Source: Acanthacorydalis orientalis (Eukaryota; Arthropoda; Insecta; Megaloptera; Corydalidae). From it: a DNA stretch of 64,000 nt. Where the stretch lies: NCBI GenBank assembly GCA_034766995.1, contig CM068322.1:6449589-6513588 (forward strand). Direction: 5' to 3'. This document shows, piece after piece, positions 52,217 to 63,320 of the stretch (within the stretch, counting starts at the first letter, position 1; every line of letters starts with the position of its first letter). A model generated the notes under the pieces. The model ran no database searches. It was not told the origin of the DNA and saw nothing but the letters and a program-made list of their open reading frames with translations. Made by a program: the position numbers and the translations under genes.

Positions 52217-52850
52217 TAAATATAAAGTATACTTAGATGCATAGACATTTATATATGAAATTTACACATACCTATACGAATATTGTGTATAATTATTGAA
52301 TCATGTGTATTAGCATTATAAATAATGTATCTGAAATAATGCCCATCATTGTTTTTTATCCTCTGAGTATTAAATTAGAAAAAATATAAAGATATTTAAG
52401 AAAATTTTAGGAATAAGTACATACAATACTTATAGACTATAGATTTATCTAAATTTTTAAATATTATTTATATGTCAGACATCATACACATTGTGGATAT
52501 TTATATAAAATTTATATTACTATGAACAGTGTTGTAAGCATCGAAATACTTAAATTTTCAATTTTATTTTCAGTTAGGTGCTTTGTATGTATTTACATTT
52601 GTAAATTATTTTTAAATGTACTATAAATATAAAGGAAATATATCTTGTATTTTTTCAGGTGTTTGTAGCAAATCCAAATAAGCCAAAACCAATTCTAGAC
52701 ATTTTGTTACGAAATCAAGACAAGCTTGTAGATTTTCTAACGAAATTCCATACAGATCGATCGGAGGATGAACAATTCAATGATGAGAAAGCGTATCTTA
52801 TTAAACAGATAAAAGAGTTAAAGCCTGTGTCCGAGCCACCATCGCATTAA
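49849..52850 (+). CDS. Mo25: Mo25 / CAB39 scaffold protein (five exons)
   Basis: Spliced CDS 49849-50237, 50315-50483, 50546-50710, 50770-50874 and 52659-52850: 1020 nt, 339 aa, the usual Mo25 length. All introns are GT-AG with phases 2,0,0,0. Mo25 is an armadillo/HEAT-like helical-repeat scaffold. It binds the STRAD pseudokinase and locks LKB1 (STK11) in its active form, and also activates germinal-centre kinases (MST3/4, OSR1/SPAK), in the cytosol. Visible hallmarks are [13 protein letters not shown] at the start, [18 protein letters not shown] and [19 protein letters not shown], followed by [50 protein letters not shown] and [19 protein letters not shown]. The gene looks intact. The start was set at the second in-frame ATG because the conserved N-terminus begins there. 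Introns 1-3 are 59-77 nt; intron 4 is 1784 nt and holds a TA array. Confidence 0.97.
50315..50483 (+). CDS. Mo25: Mo25 exon 2
   Basis: Acceptor TTGTAG and donor GTACGA. Encodes [20 protein letters not shown] to SDAFSTFK (to residue 186). Confidence 0.95.
50546..50710 (+). CDS. Mo25: Mo25 exon 3
   Basis: Acceptor TATCAG and donor GTATTT. Encodes [13 protein letters not shown] to [11 protein letters not shown] (187-241). Confidence 0.95.
50770..50874 (+). CDS. Mo25: Mo25 exon 4
   Basis: Acceptor ATGCAG and donor GTTAGT. Encodes [19 protein letters not shown] to FEAFHVFK (242-276). Confidence 0.95.
50875..52658 (+). other. Mo25 intron 4
   Basis: 1784 nt and AT-rich, with a TA array at 52136-52213. 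ORFs inside it (51422-52053) have no recognisable motif. Confidence 0.85.
52136..52213. repeat. (TA)n microsatellite in Mo25 intron 4
   Basis: About 78 bp of TA. Confidence 0.95.
52659..52850 (+). CDS. Mo25: Mo25 exon 5
   Basis: Acceptor TTTCAG. Encodes [17 protein letters not shown] to the stop after SEPPSH (277-339). Confidence 0.95.
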   Translation: MFVANPNKPKPILDILLRNQDKLVDFLTKFHTDRSEDEQFNDEKAYLIKQIKELKPVSEPPSH

Positions 52851-53009
52851 CCTCTGAACCTGTCCTCTCAAAAAATTACTCAATCAATCATCTTATATTG
52901 TACTTTATAATATAGTTTTTCGCGCTTGAATTGGGGCGGTATGCAATCCTCTTCATTTAGGGATATGTTAAGATTTTATATTTATATATATGAGAGAAAA
53001 AAGAAAAAA

Positions 53010-53021
53010 ATATATACACGC

Positions 53022-53053
<32 letters not shown>

Positions 53054-53068
53054 TTATATATATATATT

Positions 53069-53099
<31 letters not shown>

Positions 53100-53110
53100 T
53101 TATATATATT
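53010..53110. repeat. (TA)n / TTTATA array in Mo25 3' UTR
   Basis: TA array regularly interrupted by TTTATA. Confidence 0.95.
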
Positions 53111-53848
53111 TTGTTATTTATGTGAACGATCGGTTCAGAATTTCTGTGGAACTTGAAAAAAGATCTAGATCCAATGGCGTAAGAGAGCGTTTTCAAAGTC
53201 TCTCTCCAATCCTCTCTGGCCGACCTCTTGCAAGCGTATTTATATTTATGTTCCTCTAATACACTGAATTTTTTATTACTAGTTTTTCATTGTGTTTTTG
53301 TTTGTAAATCTCCCTTTATTATCTTGTTTGAAATAGTGTTTTCCTTTTCTGTCTTTTGTTCAATTACAGTGATAGCCTAACGCCGATGAAAAGAGTTTTC
53401 ACGATTCTCTTATGGACTGGTCTGTTCTGTGAAAAATACATTTCCAACTGTTCTGTTTGTTAGAAAAAAATCATTCTCTCTTTGAAGTTTACTTTTGAAC
53501 TTTTTAATCTTCCTATCTTGATGGGAACCTATTTATTTTATGTACTGAAATATCATCTGATCTGACTGATGAAAATCAAAGCAAAAAACTCGTCGATGGT
53601 ATGAATAATTCAAGATATTTTTTGAATCGTTAAGCTCCAAGTGTCCGAATTACATTGAGATCGAAGAGTAATTCAAAACTAGAACAAATTGTTTAGAAAG
53701 TTAATTCTTACAGCAAGTAACACAGGAGATACCAGCTTCCATTATTTTGTAAAATATAGACTTAAAACAATATGAATAGTTAATGATATATTAATCGTGA
53801 TATGTATTTTATTAAGATCACAGCATGATTTATACAGATAGGTACTTC

Positions 53849-53854
53849 AATAAA
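53849..53854 (+). terminator. Mo25: Candidate Mo25 polyadenylation signal
   Basis: AATAAA about 1.0 kb after the stop codon, followed by an AT- then GT-containing stretch. Confidence 0.45.
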
Positions 53855-53875
53855 ATATTTTAATGCACTGGACAC

Positions 53876-55264
53876 TCATTATATTTATGTTGTTTTTTTT
53901 TGGACTTTTTGTTTCCGAGTTGAGGATAATTAATTTAAGGATCATAAATCATAGGTAAGTATAAGGTGGGTATAAATTCAGTTATAATTGTTCAATACAG
54001 GGTGCATCGATTGCAACTTTCATATTTAAAGTAATTTGGAAACACGAATCAATAATGTGACAAATGAAATTTGTATAGTTCCTGATCACTAAATTTTTTG
54101 TATGGTCTGTATACGGATGTTTGTCTACAGAATTCAAATACTTTAACTGTATAATTTAATAAGTTAATATCAATGTAATAACATGAATGTTCTTACGGTG
54201 GTTTATAATGTAACTATTTTTCATTTTATACTTGAATTCATACTGAATAAATTAGACTAATTTGGGGCTTAAAAATGTGATTAAATTCTTCCAGTTTTTG
54301 GAGTGATTAGTTGCAAAATAGTACCTTTAGATTATATTAATATAATGATTATTAACTTTTTCACTTTGATGGGTGTATTTAAGGTCTTAGTTTCATTTAG
54401 TGCAATTACAATATTTTTTACTAAATGTTTGAAATAATCTATTGATTAAAATTCATTTTATTATGTTAAAATCAAAATTATAAATAACAGTCCATTTGCA
54501 GACACTTGAATGCACATAATTTGGATACCATGGCATAAGAGTTAATATTTAATAATTTTTCCAGCAAAATTAATCAATATATGCTGCTAAACTTCTGGGT
54601 ATTTAATTTCAATAGAAAGCTGTTCAATTAATTTTAAAAAAAACTTTTTTGATAAATGTAACTATTAAAATTATTAATAGTTTTGTAAAATTAATGTTGA
54701 AAAATGGTTAAAATTGTACAAATATTCAAAAACAAAATAGTATATATATATATATATATATATATTTAAAAAAATTTTCTCGTATGTAGAATTTTTTATG
54801 ACTTCCTGATAAATGTTAATTTTGGATTCAAAATACATAATTACTATTTATACTGTTTATAAATAACAAAGAAACATTATTTTGAAAAAGTATAATTTGT
54901 TTATTTGTACAAAGTATGACAGAAAAATAATTAAATTCGTTAGTTAATTTTTTTATGAAGTTTCATTTAATATTTTAATATTTTGTTCAGAAATCAAAGT
55001 AAAATACTTTTACAGATAAATTTTTGTTCTTTTTGTGTCCCTTTGTTTATTTTAAAGAATGTTGGATTACAAGACTACAAAACTTGACAATAGCAAAGGT
55101 GCATTATCAAAATTTTGTATAACCATTTAAATATATTTTTTTTGATTTGCTGTAAAATATCAAAAATTTCTATTGAGATATGACACAAAAATTAATTACA
55201 TGCGTAGACAAGATACTAGTAAGAAATAGCTTGGAGTATTCGATATTCGTGTAGAGTTAGTTAT
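53876..55264. other. AT-rich non-coding stretch
   Basis: Only a short TA array (54741-54765) was noted. Confidence 0.5.
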
Positions 55265-55400
55265 TTATTTATTGGGGGTTAAGGGCACATCGACAACGGA
55301 GGTCATTAGCGCCCGAACACAAATTATAAATTAAAAACACACCCCGTTTGCGCACTTGCATTCGAATCACCCCTTAATTCGAAACGCTAATGTATATGTG
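55265..55400 (-). mobile_element. Probable non-LTR/SINE 3' end
   Basis: Read on the minus strand, a GC-richer segment with GGGCGCTAATGACCTCCG and GATGTGCCCTTAACCCCC ends in (AATA)n. A defined end followed by a short AATA tail is typical of a retrotransposed 3' end. The sequence stands out from its AT-rich surroundings; the family is not identified. Confidence 0.5.
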
Positions 55401-55679
55401 CCAAACGCTTAAGAATATTTCATTAAAACAAAATTAATATATTCGTGTAGAACAAAATGTACTTACAAAGTAAGTCAAAACAGAATTCATAGATGACTGC
55501 AGGAACTTTGATGACAATTGAAATAAACACAAGATATCACATACAGTATAATCATGTCAGCAAATGTTTTATCATTTTCATATTAGTACTGATATATCTG
55601 TAGACCTTTAATTGTTCAAAGAAACTTGAAAAAGATGGTGTATGCTAATTAAGCCAAAGTGCCAAAAAGGCAATAAAGA

Positions 55680-55683
<4 letters not shown>

Positions 55684-55757
<74 letters not shown>
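55684..55757. repeat. (TA)n microsatellite
   Basis: About 74 bp of TA. Confidence 0.95.
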
Positions 55758-55760
<3 letters not shown>

Positions 55761-55953
55761 TATAAAAATGCTACTTTGCTTTAATGAGTTAAATTTTGAA
55801 ATTTATGGTTTGCATATATATGTCAGTTTATAGGAAGAAGAAAAAGAGAAATCCGCACACAAAGTAAAAAATATATATGTTTTATATTAAATTTAACACA
55901 AAATTAAAAACATATTATTTATTGTTCAACTGTTTAGTAACATACAAACGTAT

Positions 55954-55980
55954 GTGTATATATATATATATATATATATA
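55954..55980. repeat. (TA)n array, left flank of hAT insertion
   Basis: About 27 bp of TA immediately before the hAT end; the array continues on the far side at 56483. Confidence 0.9.
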
Positions 55981-56481
55981 GTGGCGCACTCAGGATTTAC
56001 TCGGGGGGGGGGGGACGAGGAGTCGAGTTGAACAGATATTTTTTTTAATATGAATTCAATAAAATTCGTTAGTTGATTATAAAAATTTATTTAAAGAATA
56101 AACTCAAATTTCCTTTTCTTTTTACAAAGCTCTTTAATTACTTCAGTCGTGGTTAAATTAATCTCTGTGTGTAGCAAAGCCTGTATGTTCAATCGTGATT
56201 GTGTCATGGTAGATCTTAAATAGGTAAAAAATGATCTTTCACTGACGCATGTTGTTACCGGAAGAAATGCAAATATTTTTAATAAGTTATAGATGTTAGG
56301 ATATATCATTTTGTCGCACTTCGAAACTGCATCAATGCATCCATTTTTGCATGAATATTTCAAATAGTTTTTTAAAATTTTTATAGTACAACTTGAATTG
56401 ATGATTTTGTTTTGTTTTCTAGTGTTTTTCCTTTTTCCTTTGGAGGTAACTCGTGCCCCTTGAACCACTGGGTACACCACC

Positions 56482-56483
<2 letters not shown>
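55981..56483 (-). mobile_element. Short hAT-derived element inside a TA array
   Basis: The ends are imperfect inverted repeats: left GTGGCGCACTCAGGATTT, right (reversed) GTGGTGTACCCAGTGGTT, each followed by a G-rich patch (12 Gs on the left). This is the typical look of hAT ends ('CAGTGGCGxACxCAGGxxx'). About 500 bp remain, holding only the C-terminus of a transposase. TA repeats abut both sides, so an 8-bp duplication cannot be resolved. Confidence 0.7.
56091..56480 (-). pseudogene. hAT transposase C-terminal dimerisation domain
   Basis: One open frame from the inner edge of the right end to a stop at 56091. It contains LLKIFAFLPVTTCVSERSF, then YLRSTMTQSRLNIQALLHTE, and a lysine-rich tail KKKRKFEFIL. 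This matches the hAT C-terminal dimerisation domain ('LxxxLxLPVTTxxxERSFSxLxxIKxYLRSTMxxxRLxxLxLL'). About six residues before YLRST appear deleted. The RNase-H-like catalytic core is absent, so it cannot be an active transposase. The upstream Tyr/Ile run is TA-array translation. Confidence 0.75.

Positions 56484-56550
<67 letters not shown>
56484..56550. repeat. (TA)n array, right flank of hAT insertion
   Basis: About 67 bp of TA. Confidence 0.95.
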
Positions 56551-56554
<4 letters not shown>

Positions 56555-56787
56555 AGAATTAACTTTAAATGTAATTATTTTATTTCGTGTAAACTGTTTT
56601 ACGAAAACTACATTTTGTAAATTAACTTGTAAAATAATTTTTGCAAATTACAACAAACTTATTTATAGAGATTATACTATCGCTGATTTGTGCTAATAAT
56701 CGCGTAAATTGATTTGTACAAGTTTTATTTCCACTGGGTACAAAATTTGACCTAGTTGAATCTGTTTCTTGCAATATCACTAAATTG

Positions 56788-56788
56788 A

Positions 56789-56838
<50 letters not shown>
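56788..56838. repeat. (TA)n microsatellite
   Basis: About 50 bp of TA. Confidence 0.95.
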
Positions 56839-56842
<4 letters not shown>

Positions 56843-57395
56843 TTGGTAATTTTACGATGAGAAAAACTTATGTGATGGTAGTTAATAAAAAGTTCAACTA
56901 AATTTAAATTATTTTCTTTGGAAAAATGTATATATATATATATATATGAATTCTGTATTTAATATTAATCTTCTTGTTATTAAAATGTGTTGTTGAATGA
57001 ATGTTTTAAAAATATATGATTGGTTTTTGAATAGGTATTATCTCATTATTTGTATATCATTCAAAACATCGGCTTCATAGGCACAGAATTAAGAATTATT
57101 TGAAAAAGGTAATAAATTTATTACAAATAGTCATAAATTTACATTGTCTAAAATCGAGGTACACTTGTTGAGCTTTTGTCGCTTTTGGTTTACTAGATGT
57201 AATATAATAAATTAGTTATAAAAACATTCCAAACTTTTATTAAATAAATCATTTTGTGATGTGTTCGCAATAATATAAGCAGGAATTGCGCATACAGTAA
57301 ACATACAAAAGAGATTGATGAGTGAAACAAGAATGTTAAAAGCATTTCTCAGTAACCAATAATTTAGCATTGGAATGAAAATGAAGTACATTAAA

Positions 57396-57397
<2 letters not shown>

Positions 57398-57447
<50 letters not shown>

Positions 57448-57466
57448 GTATGTATGTATGTATGTA
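57398..57466. repeat. (TA)n(GTAT)n microsatellite
   Basis: TA run followed by GTATGTATGTATG. Confidence 0.95.
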
Positions 57467-58301
57467 TTTAAATGTATACAAATTATATATCGAAATAAAT
57501 AAATCACATTAATGCATTTCAGAATTAGTTAAATAGAACAAACGTCAAAGTAACAAATAATTACAATGTAAATAATATTTTATAAAAGAATGAAAAGAAT
57601 AAATAAATCTTTAAATAAACCCGATTGAGTCTGTCAATGGTACACAAACATCAGTTTTATTAATACGCATTTAATTCGTACTAATAAAATAATTGAAACG
57701 TTTTTAATTACTTTTTATTTAATCTTTTAATGGATTTTATTGTTTTACTTGTGTTTGATTTCAAAAATTAGCAATATTTTTTTCTAAAATATATCTAAAT
57801 ATTTTAAGTTCTCATTTTTTATATATAATATTTTACATTAGCGTATGCTGGATTATTGTCCAGATATTATTTTTAATTTTTACTGACACGAATTCAGCAC
57901 AGTCAATTGTTGGTGCGTTGAACTTTTTTTCAGAGAAATTTTACATTATTAATATTTTTCAGATGCAACACTATTTCTCTTATTAGCGCACTTATGTTTC
58001 GTTGGTGTTTAATTTTGATGTTAAATATACTTCTGAATTCTATGTAGAATCATAGGAAATTATTGTAATATAAGAATCATCTTAATATTTGCTTAGATAA
58101 ATTATAAAACAGAAATTTCGACAATTTCTATTTTATGTTCTATAGATACAATTTAAGCAATTTACAACTTATGATTTTCCAAAATTTGCATTTGTTCTTA
58201 TAAAAAAATAATTAAAATTTATTTTTCTAATTTATAGCATCTTTCATTTCGTTATTATTATTAAATTTTTCACTTTGCCCGAAAACGTTATAAGTAAATT
58301 C

Positions 58302-58302
<1 letters not shown>

Positions 58303-58372
<70 letters not shown>
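58303..58372. repeat. (TA)n microsatellite abutting mariner
   Basis: About 70 bp of TA; its last TA serves as the mariner target site. Confidence 0.95.
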
Positions 58373-58373
<1 letters not shown>

Positions 58374-58559
58374 TAACTTAATCGAAAAGTTTCGGGAAAT
58401 TATATTTTAAGAAAATAGCACAAATCAACCGTTATTTTTTTAAATGATAATGTTGGTAATCCTTCCACTGTAATCTACAGCCAAAATTATTTCTATCTCT
58501 CAAATCATTCGTGCTAAAATGATGTTTTTGTAGTGTTTGCTGTTTTCGGTGAATTTTAC

Positions 58560-58975
58560 TATGTTTAATTTTATCGAGGTTTGTGTTAAATTTTGTATCA
58601 AAAACGGCATTTCTTGTGCTGACAATGTTGGAAAAAGTATTTGGAAATAAGTGGAGTTGGAATGCAGGTATACCAGTGGTGCAATTGGTTTAAGGAGAGC
58701 CCTGAGTCGGTAGAAGACAATCCTCGTTCGGGACGGCTGTCGACATCAACCGATGAAGAACATGTTCAAAAAGTAAACGATTTGATCCTGAATGATCGTC
58801 GACTGATTGTGCGAGAGATTGTTGATGATGCTGGCATATCGAATGGTTCTTACCAAAGAATCTTGCACTATACTTAGCACTTGAAACGTGTCGGACTTGT
58901 GCCAAGAACGATAAATTTTAAGCAAAAACAGCGTCGTACAGAAGTTGCCGCCGAGATGATATCTGAAGCATCTAA
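58560..58975 (+). pseudogene. Mariner transposase N-terminal half
   Basis: The opening MFNFIEVCVKFCIKNGISCADNV is followed by one frameshift. The frame continues YQWCNWFKESPESVEDNPRS and GRLSTSTDEEHVQKVNDLIL, then NDRRLIVREIVDDAGIS with an HTH, a stop near 58876, and LKRVGLVPRTINFKQKQRR (linker region). It reads up to ISEA and is then cut by the Harbinger insertion. Confidence 0.8.
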
Positions 58976-60952
58976 AGCCCCGTGCACACTACTGACACGT
59001 CACATACAATCACGTGATAAGAACATATGTGAGAGCTAATTTTACATTGGTTTCAATGGTATCGATGCACACTACTGTCATTTCATGCACATCACGCCTG
59101 ACGCGTACGGTTCTTATCTCGACTAGTGTTGACACGTTCTCACATATTTCTGTTTCTGCAGACATTTCGTGAAATGAAAACACTTTTGAATCAGTTCTCA
59201 ATTGACATTTCATTTTGAAAAGTTTCGAGATAAATTGAAAATGTGTCGATTTTAATTGAAAATACATGAAAATGTATTTTTTTTATTTTATTATAGTATA
59301 GTATAATACATAGTATAGTATAATATAACCTAGTATAATATATAGTAAAGTATAACATGACCTAATAAAACAATTTGGTTCTTCCAGATGCAAAAATAAC
59401 TCTAAAACAAATAACAACATTATTATTTATTAAAATATTTTTTATAACAGTTATTATTATCAAATAATATAAAAAAATTTGATAGTGCCCAACAGATTAT
59501 TTCTAAAATCTAGGCAAGGGTAAACGTAGCAATATAAAGTTGTGAAACTGCTACGACATGATGCCTAACATCTTGTAACGGTGTAATTTATATAGAGAAC
59601 AGTGCGCATACTCAGAACAGTTTATAGGCTGACGAAATACCCTGCACCTTGATGCGTGAATGTCAAACGCATTTTCAACGACTCTTCGAGCTCTCGTCAA
59701 TCGAATATCTTTTTGTTTTCATCTCTTGCACTGTGATGTCTACTATATGGTCGAAGTAAGTATGATTTCAGCGGGGGGAAAGTTTCATCTCCAACTATAA
59801 CGTAGGGAAGCGGCGGAGAATTTTCACTCGATAGGCTGTCTAGTGCTATGAAAAGTACTTGATCTTGCAACATTTTTCCAAGTAGAACCAGTGAACGAAA
59901 GCCTTTATAATTAAAATATTTTGAGTCTCCTTAAATCCGACACTGCATGGTAATACTTCCCATCAATTGCTGCAACGCGGTTTAGGAATTGATTTTTAAA
60001 TTTTTCAGCCAACATTTTTTAAATGTTTTAATTTGGCACCGGCATGAAAATTGGATCCAATTCCTTCCAAATAGCATCGCAAAAAGATCTATCTGTCCTA
60101 CTGTGCTGAATCCTATGCGATAATTGAATTCAAAGTTTTTGAAAGAGTTTCCATGGCAAGAAATCTAAAAATAAAATATTCAATTTAAAAAGTTTTGTAA
60201 ACGGCAGAAAAAAGTGGAGATGCTGCACAATGAATGTCGTATTTTACAGTCGTCTGAAGTTCGAGAGGGAAATGTATTTTTTGATACTATCTTGACGTGC
60301 TCGAAAAACGACAACAAACATCAAGAACTTAGAGAATTCATCGACAGCTCTACATTCTACTTTGCAATCTACCTCTGAGAGCGAAGTACAACATATAGTT
60401 GTAGCATTACAAGAAAATAATAAATAAATAAATTAAGATAGTTGTTTTGTGTTAAATTTACCTTAAACACAGGGCGCGTTTTTCTTCCGTATTAATAACT
60501 TCTCGCACTTGTGTGTTTTTGTATCTTATATCCTCTTAGATAAGGCCATGCAGGTACTCGAACGTTTCTTTCGACATCTTGAAATATATCTTGTAGCGAT
60601 TGGGGTGCTCTTGAAGCTCGTTCACAAGACGATGGAACTCGCCCTTTTCTTTTTAACTTTAGCTCATGAACCCAAATTCTTTTCTTATGAATTTGATTAT
60701 GAGCTATCACAGTACAAACACTTGGTATTTCTTCTTCAAACTCTGATGAAATACTTGTTTTGCTCCCCATTATAATTTCAATAATAAAATCAATGATGTC
60801 CAGCTATATGATAGTGGCCCGCAAACACAAGTCTTGTCAATTGTGTGCACGCGGCTGCGCAGTACAAAATGTGACGTTCACGCGTGATGATAGTGTGCAA
60901 CCTTATTTGGCTGCATGTCGTGCCGTGACGTGTCAGTAGTGTGCACGGGTCT
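58976..60952 (-). mobile_element. PIF/Harbinger element nested in mariner
   Basis: 1977 bp with 28-bp inverted ends (27 of 28 identical), starting AGCCCCGTGCACAC on the left and AGACCCGTGCACAC on the right (reversed). It is flanked by TAA on both sides (58973-58975, 60953-60955), the TWA target duplication expected for PIF/Harbinger. The mariner reading resumes on the far side. The near-identical ends point to a fairly young insertion. Confidence 0.9.
59640..60770 (-). pseudogene. Harbinger transposase, frameshifted
   Basis: It starts with MGSKTSISSEFEEEIPSVCT and then KKRIWVHELKLKRKG, the 'RxWVHxxxxxR' opening. Next, after a frameshift, come GEFHRLVNELQEHPNR, KMSKETFEYLHGLI and INTEEKRALCLR. 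Downstream, WKELDPIFMPVP leads to VAAIDGKYY near 59970 (first acidic residue). GDETFPPLKSYL follows near 59780 (second), then VENAF near 59670 (third). All three DDE-type motifs are legible, but several stops and shifts separate them; short introns could explain some. The accessory MADF/Myb-like gene was not recognised in the remaining 0.65 kb. Confidence 0.75.
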
Positions 60953-60955
60953 TAA

Positions 60956-61110
60956 AAATCTCAGGTTCATGAAACTGGAGATAACTGGATCATAACTGGA
61001 GACGAAACTTGAATGTACGGATTTGATGTCGAATCACAGATAAGTTGTCCGAATGGTTCAATAAATTTAGACATAGTAAAATTCGCCGAACGCTAGAAAA
61101 ACATCAACTG
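60956..61110 (+). pseudogene. Mariner transposase, segment after the nested insertion
   Basis: After the TAA the mariner reading continues to ITGDET and then MYGFDVESQIS, the first catalytic Asp block ('TGDETWVYxYDxExK'). The second and third Asp motifs are missing and the 3' inverted repeat follows. Confidence 0.7.
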
Positions 61111-61261
61111 TTCACGAATGGTTTTGGAGATTACAATAATGTTTGGTATACTCGTAAATCACAGTGATTGGATTACCAACATTATCATTTAAAAAATAAC
61201 GTGTTGGATTTGCGTGGTTCTTTTGAAATAAAAACCCCCGAAAATTTTGATCAAATCAGTA

Positions 61262-61864
61262 TATATATATATATATAGTGTTGGACATATTTTTAGGGAC
61301 ATTTGGTAATTTTTTAAAAAATATCATTTTTTTATAGTTGTTGATTTTATTTGAATTCTATTTAAATATGTATCTTAATTTTTTAAAAAATGTACATTGT
61401 CGTATCCCTCGGGCGTTGGTTGCCAGAACGGTTCCCTTCGCTGTCCGATGGTCGATCTTGATTGATTTTTTGCAGTTGTCATCAGGGTACATTTATACTT
61501 TGTCCAAAAGTTTTATATTATATTTAATTTTTTAATTTGTTATCAAATACAAGTTACAATAGATTAATTTTATGCATGAACACAGTTTTGTTGTCAAACA
61601 AATTCAGTAGATTAATTTCGTGCATATATTAGTTTTATTGTCAAAATACTATCAATTAATTTTTATGCGTCTATATGTTTTGTTGCTGTTAGAACAAATG
61701 CTATCGATAATTATCTAAGCAACCTTTTTATACCGAGCTGGATTTTTTTAGATTATTCTAGAACAATCTATTTGTTCTATGATATTTGTTTGCTTAGACA
61801 GCTATGACAACCCGTGTGTATATCGTATACCACAACATACATTTTAGAATTTTGCAAAAGTTTG
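61262..61864. other. Non-coding stretch, possible left end of Tc1
   Basis: It begins with a few TA repeats, then AGTGTTGGACATATTTTTAG, a Tc1-like end. The remaining about 550 bp is unassigned. Confidence 0.4.
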
Positions 61865-63314
61865 TAAAACAACATGGACTTTTTTTAGGGACAATTACTA
61901 TTTCTGTATAAACAAAACGTTTAAATCTACTTTTTAACTATTTTATTAAATTAATTTATACTTTTTTAATTTTTTGTCGCGTGTCCTTCATTTTCAATAA
62001 CTTCTTGGTAACGTCTAGGCTTTGATTCCCACTAAACGCTAGTAATGCCCTATTGAAATAGATTCACACATCTCTTTTAAATTAAACCACAACATAATCT
62101 TATTTTTCGATTTTTTTTTGCTACAGCCTCTAACGTTTCCTCATATGTTTTCGATTAGATTTATCCGGAGACTGTACTAGCTACTGCGATACAATTACAT
62201 TATTTGCCTGTAGAATCTCTTTCGCCAATTTTGAGGGTTGTTTCGGGTCATGGTCCTGCTGAAAGATCTATCGAAGCAGCATGTTTTCTTCAGCATGCGG
62301 GTGAATTACTTCTTTTAATATATTATTTACATAATATTTGGCATCCATGTTCTCGTTAATACAAAATATTGACCCAGCACCGTAAAAAGAAAAGCATGAC
62401 CACACTTTTATATTCACACCTCCATGATTTAACGTTTTTCTAATATATTTCGGATCCAGAGGTTTTTGGTAGTCTTCTTACAAATAGTTTTCCATCTGAG
62501 CCAAATATATTAGCTTTAGTTTCAACACTCCTTAGAAGATTATTCCACCTTTTTCACCCTTCATGTTTCGTAGCGAATTTAATCCTATTTTCAACGTTTT
62601 TACGAATACTAAATACGAAATTTTTACAGCTGATATACCTAAAAGATTCTGTTTAAGAAACCGTCTACGTACCATACGAGTAATGATGTAGAATCCTAGT
62701 TCCTCTTTTATGTCTTTGGAAGACTTAAGGGGATCATTTTTCGACAAGCGCGAAATACATTGATCTGTTTATACACTAGTTTTCCACTTAGGTCCAGGTT
62801 TTCTTAATGATTTTTTGGTTTTAAAACATTTACCATCATATTCCTGCTACGCTGATTAATCTAGCGATTTTTCTTATCCATTTATTTTATAGATTTCTCT
62901 TCATTCTGTAAAGATTGTATTATTCTTCTCTCATCCGCCAAATAGTTATTTATTCCTCTGTCAATTTTTAAACTGGAACGAATAATTAATAAAATAGTTC
63001 CAATTTTTCTACAAAATGCTATTACTCGCCTTAGAAATATTTTTCTTTTCGCGAATATCAAGTTATTTTTTAAAGAAATGTATAAGCAAACGGTGTCCTT
63101 ATAAATATGACAAATCTATTTTGACAATTGAAACAAAATGTAGGATTTTCCAGGAAATAAGAACACAAATTATCATATGTGAAAATTGTTGCAGATGTAA
63201 GTCTTGTTACAGACCTCATTAATAGATGGCTGTTTTATAGCAGCAAATTAATGTGTGAAATTTTGAAAAATGTAAATACATTCTCAGTGTTCCTAAAAAT
63301 ATTGTATGTGTTTA

Positions 63315-63320
<6 letters not shown>
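61281..63320 (-). mobile_element. Tc1-like element relic (approximate limits)
   Basis: The candidate left end is GTTGGACATATTTTTAGGGA at 61281. A similar motif, ATGGACTTTTTTTAGGGACA, lies at 61877. An inverted, diverged counterpart (reversed: ACAATATTTTTAGGAACACT) is at about 63280-63305. This could be a Tc1 with direct repeats inside its end or two superimposed elements. The transposase relic lies between on the minus strand. Confidence 0.5.
61985..62945 (-). pseudogene. Tc1-like transposase relic
   Basis: Minus-strand order: ERRIIQSLQNEEKSI (first HTH), NVLKPKKS, SRLSKNDPLKSSKDIKEELGF and RMVRRRFLKQNLLG (second HTH), then SLRNMKGEKG. It continues with TKANIFGSDGKLFVRR, ENMDAKYYVNNILKEVIHPH and IFQQDHDPKQPSKLAKE (second catalytic Asp in QQDHDPKxxS). 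A degraded 'SPDLNPIE' follows (QSPDKSNRK), lacking the third acidic residue. Multiple frameshifts are present. The order and spacing match DD34E Tc1 transposases. Confidence 0.8.

Larger units (their letters stand above)
52851..53875 (+). other. Mo25: Mo25 3' UTR (probable extent)
   Basis: Extends from the stop to just past AATAAA at 53849-53854. It contains a TA/TTTA array at 53010-53110. Earlier cleavage is possible. Confidence 0.5.
55401..55980. other. AT-rich non-coding stretch with TA arrays
   Basis: No gene; TA arrays at 55684-55757 and 55954-55980. Confidence 0.5.
56551..58302. other. AT-rich non-coding stretch
   Basis: No gene; TA arrays at 56788-56838, 56930-56947 and 57398-57466 (ending in GTATG repeats). 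Confidence 0.5.
58373..61259 (+). mobile_element. Mariner-type element with long TIRs, split by Harbinger
   Basis: TA at both boundaries (58371-58372, 61260-61261). The ends are inverted repeats of about 95 bp: CTAACTTAATCGAAAAGTTT on the left, CTGATTTGATCAAAATTTTC on the right (reversed). The inner part, AATGATAATGTTGGTAATCC, is identical on both sides. Without the inserted Harbinger and its TAA duplication the element is about 907 bp, so it had already lost the C-terminal half of its transposase. Confidence 0.8.
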
